Below are positions 43,651 through 53,440 of a DNA stretch of 64,000 nt, piece after piece (within the stretch, counting starts at the first letter, position 1; each line of letters opens with the position of its first letter). A model generated the notes under the pieces. It was not told the origin of the DNA and made no database searches. It saw only the letters and a program-made list of their open reading frames with translations. The position numbers were made by a program, and so were the translations under genes. This stretch comes from Channallabes apus (taxonomy: Eukaryota; Chordata; Actinopteri; Siluriformes; Clariidae), in contig CM060127.1 of the NCBI GenBank assembly GCA_030522415.1, positions 8,171,207-8,235,206 of the forward strand, read 5' to 3'.

Positions 43651-44157
43651 TTCAGGTTATCACAGTGAGTTGTCTGTCTGAGAGGAAGAGACGGCCAGGC
43701 CCTGCTGGAATGACAGGCATCTTTGGCATTCCTCTGGTCCAGTGAGTTCTGCCATTTTTTTCCTCTCGTGTGCCCTCAAGATGCGTTGACGAGTGCTGAG
43801 AGCGCCTCTCTGAGATGGATCTTGGAGTGCTGCCATATGATGCGGACCCAGAGCCAATTCATTAAGACCTGGCTCCCTACCCTGCGCTCAGTGCACCCAG
43901 CGCACCTGTGTCACTCTGGAGAGACCCATGACTCACATATTGGGAAGACCGAATAACAGAACAAGCATAGCAGCAGTTTACTCTGCTGACGGTTTCAGGG
44001 GTTTTGGCTGGCACGGACTGCTGATCAGATTGCAGGAGGGACGAGTATGCTGCATAAGCAAAGACTAACTCGGTAGATAACTGCAAGCATTTCTATTTTA
44101 AATGATTAGTATATAAAGAAAGTGAAAATAATTTGAAAACAATTTCTCGAAAGGGTG
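43651..44157. other. Higher-GC unique block, unidentified
   Basis: About 43660-44080 is richer in G+C than its surroundings, with short frames on both strands (65-77 codons). I recognise no domain, splice-supported exon or repeat. It could be a conserved element or an exon of an unknown gene. Confidence 0.3.
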
Positions 44158-44193
44158 TATTAATATAGACTTTGTGGAAAGTCTATATTAATA
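44158..44193. other. Perfect 16-bp inverted repeat
   Basis: TATTAATATAGACTTT (44158-44173), loop GTGG, AAAGTCTATATTAATA (44178-44193). It lies three bases before the solo LTR that follows. Confidence 0.9.
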
Positions 44194-44196
44194 TAT

Positions 44197-44531
44197 TGTA
44201 GCATTGGAGTATAGTTATAAATTATAAGTATAGCTATCACTGCACAGTTTGTATAAAAGGGTAGAAGCAGAGAGAGAAAGGGACCACTTTTGTACAGTAT
44301 GTGTGGTGTATGTGTGGTGTATGTGTGTGGGGGTGTGTGTATGGGGAGACGCATGCGTGAGAGTTTTTTTTTCTGTGTTTTAATATGTCGGGTTCTGAGT
44401 GAGAGAGGCAGAATACCGTTCTGGATCTGTTTGTTGTTGTTTTGGCATGGCTGTGGCCGACAACAGCCAAGTTAATAAAACTCTGTTGTTTTTGCACTTG
44501 CGGTGTGGTTCCTATAGCGGTGAGCGCTACA
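44197..44531 (+). repeat. Solo LTR-like element, 335 bp
   Basis: Starts TGTAGC and ends GCTACA, a perfect 6-base inverted end. It has a TATA-like GTATAAAAG at about 44251 and AATAAA at about 44474, in the U3-R-U5 order of an LTR. The flanks (ATAT before, ATAA after) are a poor 4-bp match, so target duplication is uncertain. No internal region or second LTR is seen. A TACAGTA scar is inside at 44293. Confidence 0.6.
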
Positions 44532-45789
44532 ATAAAATATAATGGTAATATAAGTTACCATTATACAGTATTATATCATACCGTACATAATATAAGCATC
44601 CAGAAAATAAACGTAATTAATACTTATGGTAGGTAGTAGTAAATTAAATTAAAACCGTATACAAAAATTAAAAAACAGTACACATAGATTCAAAGAAAGA
44701 AAAACGCTTCAGACATCTGCTAATTCATTTATTTATTTCCAGTAAACACTGTCCAGGTCAGAATCACGTAAAGTTTATCAGCATAAATATTAATACATCA
44801 ATTAATTAAAGTAAATTTTGTTCATATGTTGGAGTTCAAATCTACACAAATAAATGAAAGGTTTTGTCTGTACATTGGTCAGCGGAAGGCCTGGGTTCAA
44901 TTTCTACCCGATACTCAAACCCCAGCCCCTGAATGCAGTGCCAATCCCAAGCCCAGAGAAGATGGGAGGGTTGCGTCATTTGCGTCAGCATCATGCAAAA
45001 CTGCCTGAACGAAATTTAATGAACATTTTACAGCACACAGATATCTGCCTGAAGTTTAACCTGCACCATAAATGAAAACAAAACTTTACTAATCCACTTT
45101 AAAACAAGCTACTAATGTGCTACTTGCTCAATGTAAACAAACACCTGCATATACTTAAATAGATATTAATTAGAAAAGCTAAAATGAATATATTTACTGG
45201 GATTAGTTAAAATTTAATCTTTATTCGATCTACTCTCGATTTTTCATCTGTGATTCACTCTCCGATTACCGAACAGTGAGTGTATTTAGCTGACGAAGGA
45301 AGAAGTACAACTTAGCATAAACCATACTGTATATCCCCTCGTCCATTAATTGTACTGTAATAAGATGAAATGGCATTACAGTAGGTTTTGCCATGAACTA
45401 GGTAAATTTTGTATAATTTCTTAATATTTGTCATTTCCTTATATTTGTCATATAAAAGAAAATTTTGTGCAAGTACAGTTATACTGTAAGGGGTTCATCC
45501 TTTTAGCAGGCAAACATGTACAGTATGTGGGCTTCAACCTGACACATCAATATCACTGTTTCCATTAAAACTGATCAGATTATTTTTAGCTTTTACCTTT
45601 TAATTATTTTTTATAATTTTTTCCATCCATGGCGGGTAGTGATTTAATAAATAGTATGACTATAGAACTTTCAGCTTTAGTTCAAGGGTATTCAATTTAA
45701 ATTGAGTAAATTGTATAAAAATCCCAGTCATTGTATATGGTTTTACAAACAAACCTAATTATTAATGAAATTTTTTATTTTCAATGGAT
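44532..45789. other. Spacer with a SINE (family C) fragment at about 44877-45000
   Basis: The fragment reads GGCCTGGGTTCAATTTCTACC (B-box-like head), then GTGCCAATCCCAAGCCCAGAG and GGGAGGGTTGCGTCA, similar to the family C SINE at 30566. The rest is A+T-rich unique sequence with many scars (44574, 45325, 45353, 45377, 45482, 45519). Confidence 0.55.
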
Positions 45790-46690
45790 GCAACTTATTT
45801 GCAGTCAAGGAATGCGTGAAATCCAGAATCTATTGATATTGGCAGATCCTAGGTTTCTTTCCTGATGATGTTCTGCCATGTCTTTACTTTTGCTGTATTT
45901 GCCTCCTGCTTCTTTATGGGTCATTTCCCCCCTTTGCTTTTTCTTTGAATTCAGGTCAGATGCCTGACTTGACCATTGCAGAACATTGCACATTTTTGCT
46001 TTGAAAAAGTCTTTTGTTGTTTTGGAATTGTGCTTCAGGGTATTATCCATCTACACTGTAAAGCACCAGAAATGTGTTTTGCCACATATAATATCACCCT
46101 GTACTCTTTTGAATTCATCATTCTGCTTTTGTCGGCACTCACATCATCAATAAATACAAGACGTTACACTGGCGGCCATACACACTAACTCAAAAAGAGA
46201 TGTGGCTTTTCGGATCATGAATAGTTCCTTCCCTTCTCCATATTTTTCTCTTTGCCATAATTCTGGACAGAGTTTATCTTTATCCATTCATACTGTAGGA
46301 TGTTACTCTAGACCTGACCTTTTCACCAGGGGCTTCACCAGGGTCTAATCTCAGCTTCCTTCTATTGAGGCTTCCAAATGCTTTACATCTTATAATAAAC
46401 CATCTGTATCCTCATCTCTTGATTGTTGACTTCAACAACTGTAACTCTGGAGAGTAGTCCCTATATATACAGTATGTGTTTTTTAGCAGTTGTTTTCATG
46501 GTCTTATACAGTATACTAGGGAAAAATCACCTAGTCTTTTTAAAGTCCAGTTTGATGGGAACTGTGCCCCTGATAGACTTGGAGTCCAGTCCTTGGTTGG
46601 CAGGAATGGAACTAGATGTGGTTTAATGCTCTTGGAGTCCATCCACTTTATGGTTTGATGTATTGTATACTGTATCCTGAGATGCTTTTC
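45790..46690 (-). mobile_element. Tc1-like transposon relic, degenerate
   Basis: Plus-strand text (CAGATGCCTGACTTGACC, CGGATCATGAATAGTTCCTTCC, TGCCATAATTCTGGACAGAG, CATACTGTAGGATGTTACTC, AGGCTTCCAAATGCTTTACATC, CTCTTGATTGTTGACTTC) follows the antisense strand of a known fish Tc1-like family in order. No frame survives. Scars at 46291, 46468, 46507 and 46668 lie in or at the edge of it. Assignment is from memory of the family and is moderate. Confidence 0.5.
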
Positions 46691-47224
46691 TGGTCACCCT
46701 AGTTTTAAAGCATGATTGTATTATTTTCTATAGACTTCATGTCAGTGTAGACCAGTCTGGTCATTCTCTTCTCATCTTCACTTACAGAAAAATCCCAGGA
46801 GATCACCATTTATTTATTTTATTTATTTTTAAGGAGTGTTCATTATTATCCTGTTGAAACAGCCTATGACAGATATCACACTTTCCTTCTATTCTGGTGT
46901 TTGATGTAAACATGAACATTTAATAAACCTCTTGACATGATGTTACTGCCATACAGTATGATTGGATGGTTGGGTAGTTGCAAAAATAAGCAGCTGTACA
47001 GGGGTTACTATTAAAGTGGGGAGTAAGTATATACAATAGGCATAAGAACAACCAGTTACCATGTCCAGTATTACATATTAGCTTGAACTTACATTATGTA
47101 GAAATGTAGAAATAGTGCATAATCTTGAAGAATAAAAGTTTTTACTTTTGGATGAATTCTTTTCCATATTTATGCTTTTCAAATTAATTTATTGATATGC
47201 AGCCAATGCCAGTGTGTTAAATAT
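46691..47224. other. Spacer, no gene recognised
   Basis: A+T-rich; a scar at 46952. Confidence 0.45.
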
Positions 47225-47400
47225 CGTAACACACTGGGATTCCGCCAGGTTGCCACTATTGGGCCTTTGAGCAAGGTCCCCAACCCTGTCTGCCCCAGGT
47301 GTGCCGTGTTGACACTGAGCTTTGACCCCAGCATATAAAAAGGTAGGATATGTGAAGAATAAATAATTTTACTGTGCAGTAATGTACAGTATTTGTGATG
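47225..47400 (+). repeat. SINE (family B), plus strand, 3' part
   Basis: CCACTATTGGGCCTTTGAGCAAGG, TGCCCCAGGTG, TGACACTGAGCTTTGACCCC and a terminal ATTTTACTGTGCAGTAATGTA ... AATAAAGGCT. A TACAGTA scar (47385) interrupts the terminal block. Confidence 0.75.
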
Positions 47401-47484
47401 AATAAAGGCTGAATGGGTTGGGCCTTCTTCAATACCTTCTCAGTCTCTAATATCCTGTAATTGTCTTTCACTATGAATCCTAAT

Positions 47485-47828
47485 GGCAGAATGTTGGCGT
47501 AGTGGTTACAGTAGCACTGTTGCCTTGCACCTCTAGGTCCTAGATTCGATTACCATGTCTGTTCTGTGTACATGGAGCTTGCATGTTCAGTGCTTGGTTG
47601 GTTTCCTCTGGACTCTCCAGTTTCCCCCCATAGTCCAAAGACATGCAGATTAGTCTGATTGGTGTCAAATTGCCTGATGGTCCTCTGGAAAAGGAAATGG
47701 CAACCCACTCCAGTATTCTTGCGAAGAAAACCCCATGGACGGCATCTACTGTAGAAAGACCTGATGTGCTATGGTCCATGAGATCACAAAGAGTCGGAAA
47801 TGACTGAATGATTAAACAAACAAACAAA
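47485..47828 (+). repeat. Chimeric SINE: family A head and core with a BovB/RTE-like 3' tail
   Basis: The head TGGCGTAGTGGTTA...GCACTGTTGCC, B-box-like GATTCGATTACC and core CATAGTCCAAAGACATGC match family A at 10163 and 14030. At about 47680, after GTCAAATTGCC, the sequence departs into GGAAATGGCAACCCACTCC, AGTATTCTTGCGAAGAAAAC, CCCATGGACGG, GTCCATGAGATCACAAAGAG and TCGGAAATGACTGAATGA, ending in (CAAA)n. This tail closely resembles the 3' end of BovB (RTE) LINEs and of ruminant SINEs derived from them. Short flanking repeats (AATCCTA at 47476 and 47831) suggest one retroposed unit. Confidence 0.75.
47507..47513. other. Tc1-type excision scar TACAGTA in a SINE head
   Basis: This copy reads GTGGTTACAGTAGCACTG. 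The copies at 10163 and 14030 read GTGGTTAGCACTG. The difference is exactly CAGTA inserted at a TA. Confidence 0.85.
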
Positions 47829-48628
47829 TTAATCCTATTACCAGTAGAGACGTTGACATACTCTGAACTGGATAGAAAGTAATGATGGATATTTCGTGTA
47901 AAGCGCAAAGTGTAATTTATTCCCAGATCAATTACAAATCAATTATGAGAAACAAGTCTTGCTTTGAAGACAGATCCTATCTGCAAATTAAAGTTTGAAC
48001 TATGGGACTCTATGCCTAAGTGCAGAGACAAATAATCGATTTAACAAGTTCCACTTTTTTTGCCTCTCTAATTTTATTTAATAAGTCAATACAATAAAAA
48101 TTTTTTTAAAAGAATTCATACAACACAAATGCATGCTGTCTAAATCATATGCTGCTTTTACTTCATTTTAATTCGACAAAGGCTTTCCTCTAGACTAAAC
48201 AAAGCTTTAAATGTTTACCAAAGCTTTAAATGTTTATGCATAGTAGGATTATTTCTATTTCTGTATGCACTGGATGGCACATCCGCAGGGCTCACAACAG
48301 CCTAACCTATCTTCACTGTAGAAGACTGGGATTACTGAAGTAATTGAAGTCATTGAAAAAAAATTTTGAAGACCATACTTTTTTCTGCATTATACATTGA
48401 ATTGCTTGATTTGGTGGCTGCACACAAGTTTTTTTTTTATGTAAAAGTTAAATTACTATTATATTTGTGTATTTCATATTACATACCCTTAACCTGCACT
48501 CATCTGATTCCTCTTCCTGGTAAGCCAGCACAGCACCAGGTACTGTTGCATAAGGGAAAACTGTCAAGATAAGCAAGTTAATACAGTAAGTTAATCCATT
48601 ATTTACACACAGTACTGTATATACAGTA
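47829..48628. other. Spacer, no gene recognised
   Basis: A+T-rich. Scars at 48582, 48613 and 48622 lead directly into the next Tc1 element. Confidence 0.45.
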
Positions 48629-49540
48629 CAGGGGTTGGGCAATGAAACTGAGACTGGTTTTAGACCATAATAATTCATTAGTATGGTGTAGGGCCTCCTT
48701 TTGCAACCAATGCAGCATCACTTCGTGGCAATGACAGATACAAATCCTGCACAGTGGCCAGAGAGATTTTGAGTCATTCTTCTTGCAGAATAGTGGCCAG
48801 GTCATGATGTGATGCTGGTGGAGGAAAATGTTTCTCAATAATGGCTCAATAATATGCAGATCTGGTGACTGTGCAGGCCATGGGAGATGTTCAACTTCAC
48901 ATTTAATGCCCATCAAACAACTCTCTCACCATCTTGCTGTGTGTATTGGTGCATTATCATCCTGATACAAGGCACTGCCTTCAGGATTCAATGTTTGAAC
49001 CATTGGGTTCACATGGTCCTCCAGAATGGTTCAGTAGTCGTTGGCAGTGATGCACCCATCTAGCACAAGTATTGGGCCTAGGGAATGTCTTGATATTGCA
49101 ACCCAAACCATTACTGATCCACACCCATGCTTCACTCTGGGCATGCAACAATCTGGGTGGTACGCTTCTTTTGGGCCTTCTCCACACCATAACTCTTCCG
49201 GATGTGGGAAAGACAGTAAAAGTGGACTCATCAGAGAACACAGCTCAAGATCTTTGCTGCTGGCACCATTGAAACTGACATTTGGCATTGGCACATGTGA
49301 CCAAAGATTTGGCTATAGCAGCCCGGCCATGTACATTGTCCCAGTGGAGCTGCCGATGAACTTTTTTGGTGGAAACAGGAGAGTTGAGGTGCACATTTAA
49401 TTCTGCAGTGTGTTGGGCAGCTGTGGTTTTATGTTTATTGAATACAATCTGGGTTAGTACCCGGGCATCCCTTTCAGAAAGCTTCCTCGTGCGTAGTAGG
49501 GCAGAAGAGGTCCTACAGTACTGCAGCATTTGTTAAATCT
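48629..49540 (-). mobile_element. Tc1-like transposon, minus strand, 5' end missing
   Basis: The left end CAGGGGTTGGGCAATGAAAC, next to a TA, is the terminal repeat of a known fish Tc1 family. The coding strand is the minus strand. The expected second terminal repeat is not found beyond 49540, so the right end (transposase N-terminal side) is truncated or decayed. Confidence 0.8.
48640..49529 (-). pseudogene. Tc1 transposase with catalytic triad residues still visible
   Basis: Minus-strand frames carry, in order, KLSERDARVLTQIVFNKHKT, VSTKKVHRQLHWDN, GRAAIAKSLVTCANAK, MFSDESTF (first Asp), VKHGCGSVMVWVAISRHS, LGPILVLDGCITANDY, ALYQDDNAPIHTARW (second Asp) and HLPWPAQSPDLHIIEPL (final Glu). 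All three acidic catalytic residues are therefore present, but the gene is split over at least three frames and has lost part of its N-terminus and the C-terminal tail. Among the Tc1 relics here it keeps the most complete active-site residues. Confidence 0.82.
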
Positions 49541-50599
49541 CACCCGAAGCAATGACAATCCAGACATAATCAAGTCAATGTAACAAGATACTGTAAACAA
49601 ATAGTACACAATAGCTTGATGAAAAGAAAAAGATGTAAGTGATGTGGAAAGCCAACCTGGTTAAAATGAGTCCATAAAAAAAAAGCATTGTAGTCAATCC
49701 TATGTCAGTGTGTAGACATCACATGGATGGAGGCGGAACAAAGACAGACAGAGAAAAATGACACAAGGACACAGACAGTGCGTTCTTAATGGCCAGATCT
49801 GTAGGTTAAGTAAGCAGCAGAGCAACAAGACAAGAACTGAGCAAGGGCCATTGGCTAATGGCTAGGAAATTATCAGATGCTATGACTGGCACTGAAGTGA
49901 AAATAGAGGTTGTGACAAGATGGAACAGCAGAGCGATCAGCAGTTAAGATTAAATTTATTAGACATCCCATCTACAGCACATGTGCTAGAGAAAGGTTGG
50001 AATGTACTGTAAAAGCAATCTTCGAACTTTGTCCAGCAAAGGTTTTCTCGCTTGATTTGATCAGATAATGGTCCATTGTCAGGTTTATGTGACAACTATA
50101 AGTGAAATGGCTCTTATGGTAAGTAGATGAGCATGATCTTTGGAAATAGTATTACAAGAGCAGATGTTGCTGAGGGCAGAGACCTACAGTAGCTGTCATC
50201 TTGCATGGTAACAACAGTGCAGATATCAAGCTTTGAGCTGAGATATATGAGAGGTTGATGGAGTATATATACTCTTAATGCGGTTCTGGGAAAATGGGAG
50301 AGGTAACCAAGGATGTAGTGTCCACTGTATACAGTATAAGAGGTGTATGAATGACATCAGGTTGCTAACCTGCTTAACCTGCTTTTTAACCTGCTATGAC
50401 TCAATATTAGTGTAGTAGGGTGCTCAAAGAGTCACCCAGAATATGAAACAAAAGTTCAGTTTCTACATATTTAAGATCTAGTTTTAGGATCGGAGGTCCA
50501 CTTACAAACTCTCCAGGAACAGCATGGTGGTCTTTGACTTTGTCAATCTCCAAGAATTGACTGCTGGAAGATACATTATATGGACATAAGTGCTTCAAA
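49541..50599. other. Spacer, no gene recognised
   Basis: Unique-looking; scars at 49589, 50005, 50185 and 50330. No recognised coding motif. Confidence 0.45.
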
Positions 50600-51012
50600 C
50601 TTACTCTTATCCCCAGTGAAAGGGAATCTTAATGCTTCAGCATACCAAGACAGATAATGCTATGCTTCCAACTTTGTGGTAACAGTTTGGGGAAGACATT
50701 TTTCTATTCCAACATGACTGTGCCCCAGTGCACAAAACAAGAACTATAAAGACATGATTTGATGTGATTGGTTTTGACTGGCCCATACAGAGCCCTAACA
50801 TGAAACCAATCAAGCACCTTTAGGATGAACTGGAGTGGAGATTGCAAGCCATGCCTTCTCATCCAAAAACAGTGGCTGACTTCACGGATCCTCTACAGAA
50901 TAAATGGCCATGAATTCTCACAGAAACACTACAATCATCACCGAAGTGATGTAAATGGATTTGTATATAATGTCAATGCAGGTTTGGCAAATATCTTTGT
51001 CCATATAGTGTA
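50600..51012 (+). pseudogene. Tc1-like transposase C-terminal fragment and 3' end
   Basis: Plus-strand text from 50610 (AAAGGGAATCTTAATGCTTC) encodes FLFQHDCAPVHKTRTIKT (second catalytic Asp kept), FDWPIQSPNMKPIKHL with the final Glu changed to Lys, and DELEWRLQAMPSHPKTVADF. The end GGCAAATATCTTTGTCCATATAGTGTA (about 50986-51012) is the terminal repeat. The left end and N-terminal half are absent. It is a different subfamily from 48629-49540. Confidence 0.8.
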
Positions 51013-51229
51013 ACTTAACTAGTTGGCTTGACGAATGGTAAACTGTAAACTCTGCTTGAGCTCCTGCAACAGTTAGAGTATGTGGCTATAATGTCCTGAC
51101 AAACCCATCCCAATTGATAATCCATAACATTAGTACTGTATATGATGCTTAATTACTAGATATCGATAAAGGAGAGGAGGAAGGCGTGTTCGAAAGCAGA
51201 GAGAGAAAAGGAAAGGCAAGAGCTTAGGA

Positions 51230-52019
51230 GTAAAAGTAGGGACTTTGAATGTTGGGACCATGACAGGGAAGGCAAGAGAGTTGGTTGATATGATGCAGAG
51301 AAGGAATGTGGATATACTGTGTGTCCAGGAGACCAGGTGGAAAGGTAGCAAGGCTAGAAGCTTAGGATCAGGGTTCAAATTGCTTTACCATGGTGTGGAT
51401 AGGAAAAGAAATGGCGTAGGAGTTATCCTGAAAGAGGAATTTGTTAGGAATGTTCTAGAGGTGAAAAGAGTATTATAAAGCTGGATATTGAAGGGGTGAT
51501 GTTCAATGTTGTTAGTGGCTATGCACCACAGGTAGGATGTGAGTTAGAAGAGAATGAGAAATTGTGGAGTGAGTTAGATGAAGTGGTGCAGAGGATACCC
51601 AGATGTGAGAGAGTGGTGATTGGTGCAGACTTCAATTGACATGTTGGGGAAGAGAACAGAGGTGATGAAAATGTGATGGGCAGGTTTGGTCTTCAGGAGA
51701 GGAATGTAGAAGGACAGATGGTGGTGGACTTTGCAAAGAGTATGGAAATGGCAGTAGTAAATACTTTCTTCCAGAAGAGGCAGGAACATAGGGTGACATA
51801 TAAGAGTGGAGGCAGAAGCACTCAGGTAGACTACATCTTGTGTTGACGTTGTAATCTGAAAGAGATTAGTGACTGAAAAGTGTTGGTATGGGATAGTGTA
51901 GCCAGACAACACAGAATGGTGGTGTGTAAAATAACCCTGGTGGTGAGGAAGGTGAAGAGGACAAAGGCGGAGCAGAGGACAAAGTGGTGGAAGCTGAGAA
52001 AGGAAGAATGTTGTGTAGT
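51230..52019 (+). pseudogene. RTE endonuclease domain
   Basis: Reads VGTMTGKARELVDMMQRRN, DILCVQETRWKGSKAR (endonuclease Glu motif), KRNGVGVILKEEFVRNVLE, then, after a shift near 51475, VVSGYAPQ-like sequence, ERVVIGADFN (stop TGA replacing the next codon), VDFAKSMEMAVVNTFFQ, TYKSGGRSTQVDYIL and SVARQHRMVVC (the final His block of the apurinic endonuclease). Stops are at about 51640 and 51845. It is cut at 52019 by the second LINE and resumes at 53441. Confidence 0.88.
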
Positions 52020-53433
52020 ACAAGTTCAAGTAGGCTTTATTGTCACTTCAACCATATACAGTTAAAACACAGTGAAACAAAACAACGTTCCTCGAGGACC
52101 AAGGTGCTACATGCAACATAAATTTACAACATAAATTAACAGAAACAAACTAAACTAGCTAACTAAGAGGCCTAGTTAACTGGCTAGCAGAGACAAGACA
52201 GATTGACCTAACAAAAACTAACTATCTAACAAAGACTTTTTTTATCTACATTTTTTTTTTAAACAGACAGCAGACAACAAAGTGCACATGTGCAAACAAA
52301 AGCAACAAAGTGACAGTGCGATAAAAACACAAACGTAACATAATAATAAGGTGTTGTGGTGATGAGTTGAGGTAGTGGAGAAACAGTAAACATTCCTTAG
52401 TGTAGCAGCAAAAATTAGGAAGTAAAGAAGTTAGTGCAAAAAGTAGTCCAGTAATAATATTGTGCAAAAGGGCATTTACAGGTTGGTGTGTATGATAGTT
52501 TGGTGGTGTAGGTCAGTGTGTCTGGGCTTGTGTTGATTAATCAGTCCAGTCTCAATGTTTTGAAGTAGTTGAGTTAAGCTGAGTGATAATGTTTGTGTTT
52601 ATCAGTCCAGTCCCTTTTTGTTGAGGAGACGGATGGCTTGTAGAAAAAAGTTGTTGCACAGTGTGGATGTGTGTCCCCGAATGCTTTGGTAGCTTTTTCC
52701 AGATGGCAGGAGTGTGAAGAGTGTGTGAGAGCGGTGTGTCCGATCAGCCACAATGCTGGTGGCTTTGCGGATTCAGCGTGTGGTGTAGATGACCTCAATA
52801 GAGGGGAGAGAGACCCCGATGATCTTCTCTGCTGTCCTCACTATCCGCTGTAGGGTCTTGCAGTTCGTTATGGCACAATTCCCAATCCAGACAGTGATGC
52901 AGCTGATCAGGATGCTCTCGATAGTTCTACTATAGAAGGTGGTCAGGATCGGTGGTGGAAGCTGGGCCTTTCTCAGTCTTCTCAGAAAGAAGAGTTGGGC
53001 TTTCTTGTGTAGGGAGCTGGTGTTGAGGGACCAGCTGGGGTCCTTCTCCAGGTGGACGCCCAGGAATTTGTTGCTGTCTACGATCTCCACAGAGGAGCCG
53101 TTGATGCTCAGCAGAGAATGGTCGCCTCGTGTCCTCCTAAAGTCAACAACCATCTCCTTTGTGTTGTCAACATTCAGAGACAGGTTGTTGTCTTTATACC
53201 AGTCTGCTAGCCTCTGCATTTCCTCTCTGTACGCTGACTCGTCGTTCTTACTAATGAGACCCACCACGGTCGTGTCATCAGTGAACTTAATGATGTGATT
53301 TGAACTGTGTGTTGCTACACAGTCGTGAGTCAGCAGTGTGAACAGCAGGCAATTTAGCACACAGCCTTGTGGGGCCCCAGTGCTCAGTGTGGTGGTGCTG
53401 GAGGTGCAGTTCCCGATCCGTACTGACTGAGTA
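52020..53433 (-). mobile_element. 5'-truncated LINE (CR1/L2/Rex group) inserted in the RTE
   Basis: Flanked by a 7-bp duplication GTGTAGT (52013-52019 and 53434-53440). The minus strand holds the RT from the fingers/palm boundary: VRIGNCTSSTTTLSTGAPQG, FTLLTHDCVATHSSN, FTDD (a T in place of the usual A), NNLSLNVDNTKEMVVDFRR, SSVEIVDSNKFLGVHL, KKAQLFFLRRLRK, and a 3' UTR ending in CAATAAAGCCTACTTGAACTTGT at 52020. Upstream ORF2 is absent, the usual result of incomplete target-primed reverse transcription. It contains no TACAGTA scar. Confidence 0.9.
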
Positions 53434-53440
53434 GTGTAGT

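Noticed and set aside
47540..47908. Minus-strand frame of 122 codons (FPTLCDLMDHSTSG... region) as a gene
   Set aside because: It is the antisense of the BovB-like SINE tail, the same spurious peptide long seen in ruminant cDNAs. Its similarity is useful evidence for the tail, not for a gene.
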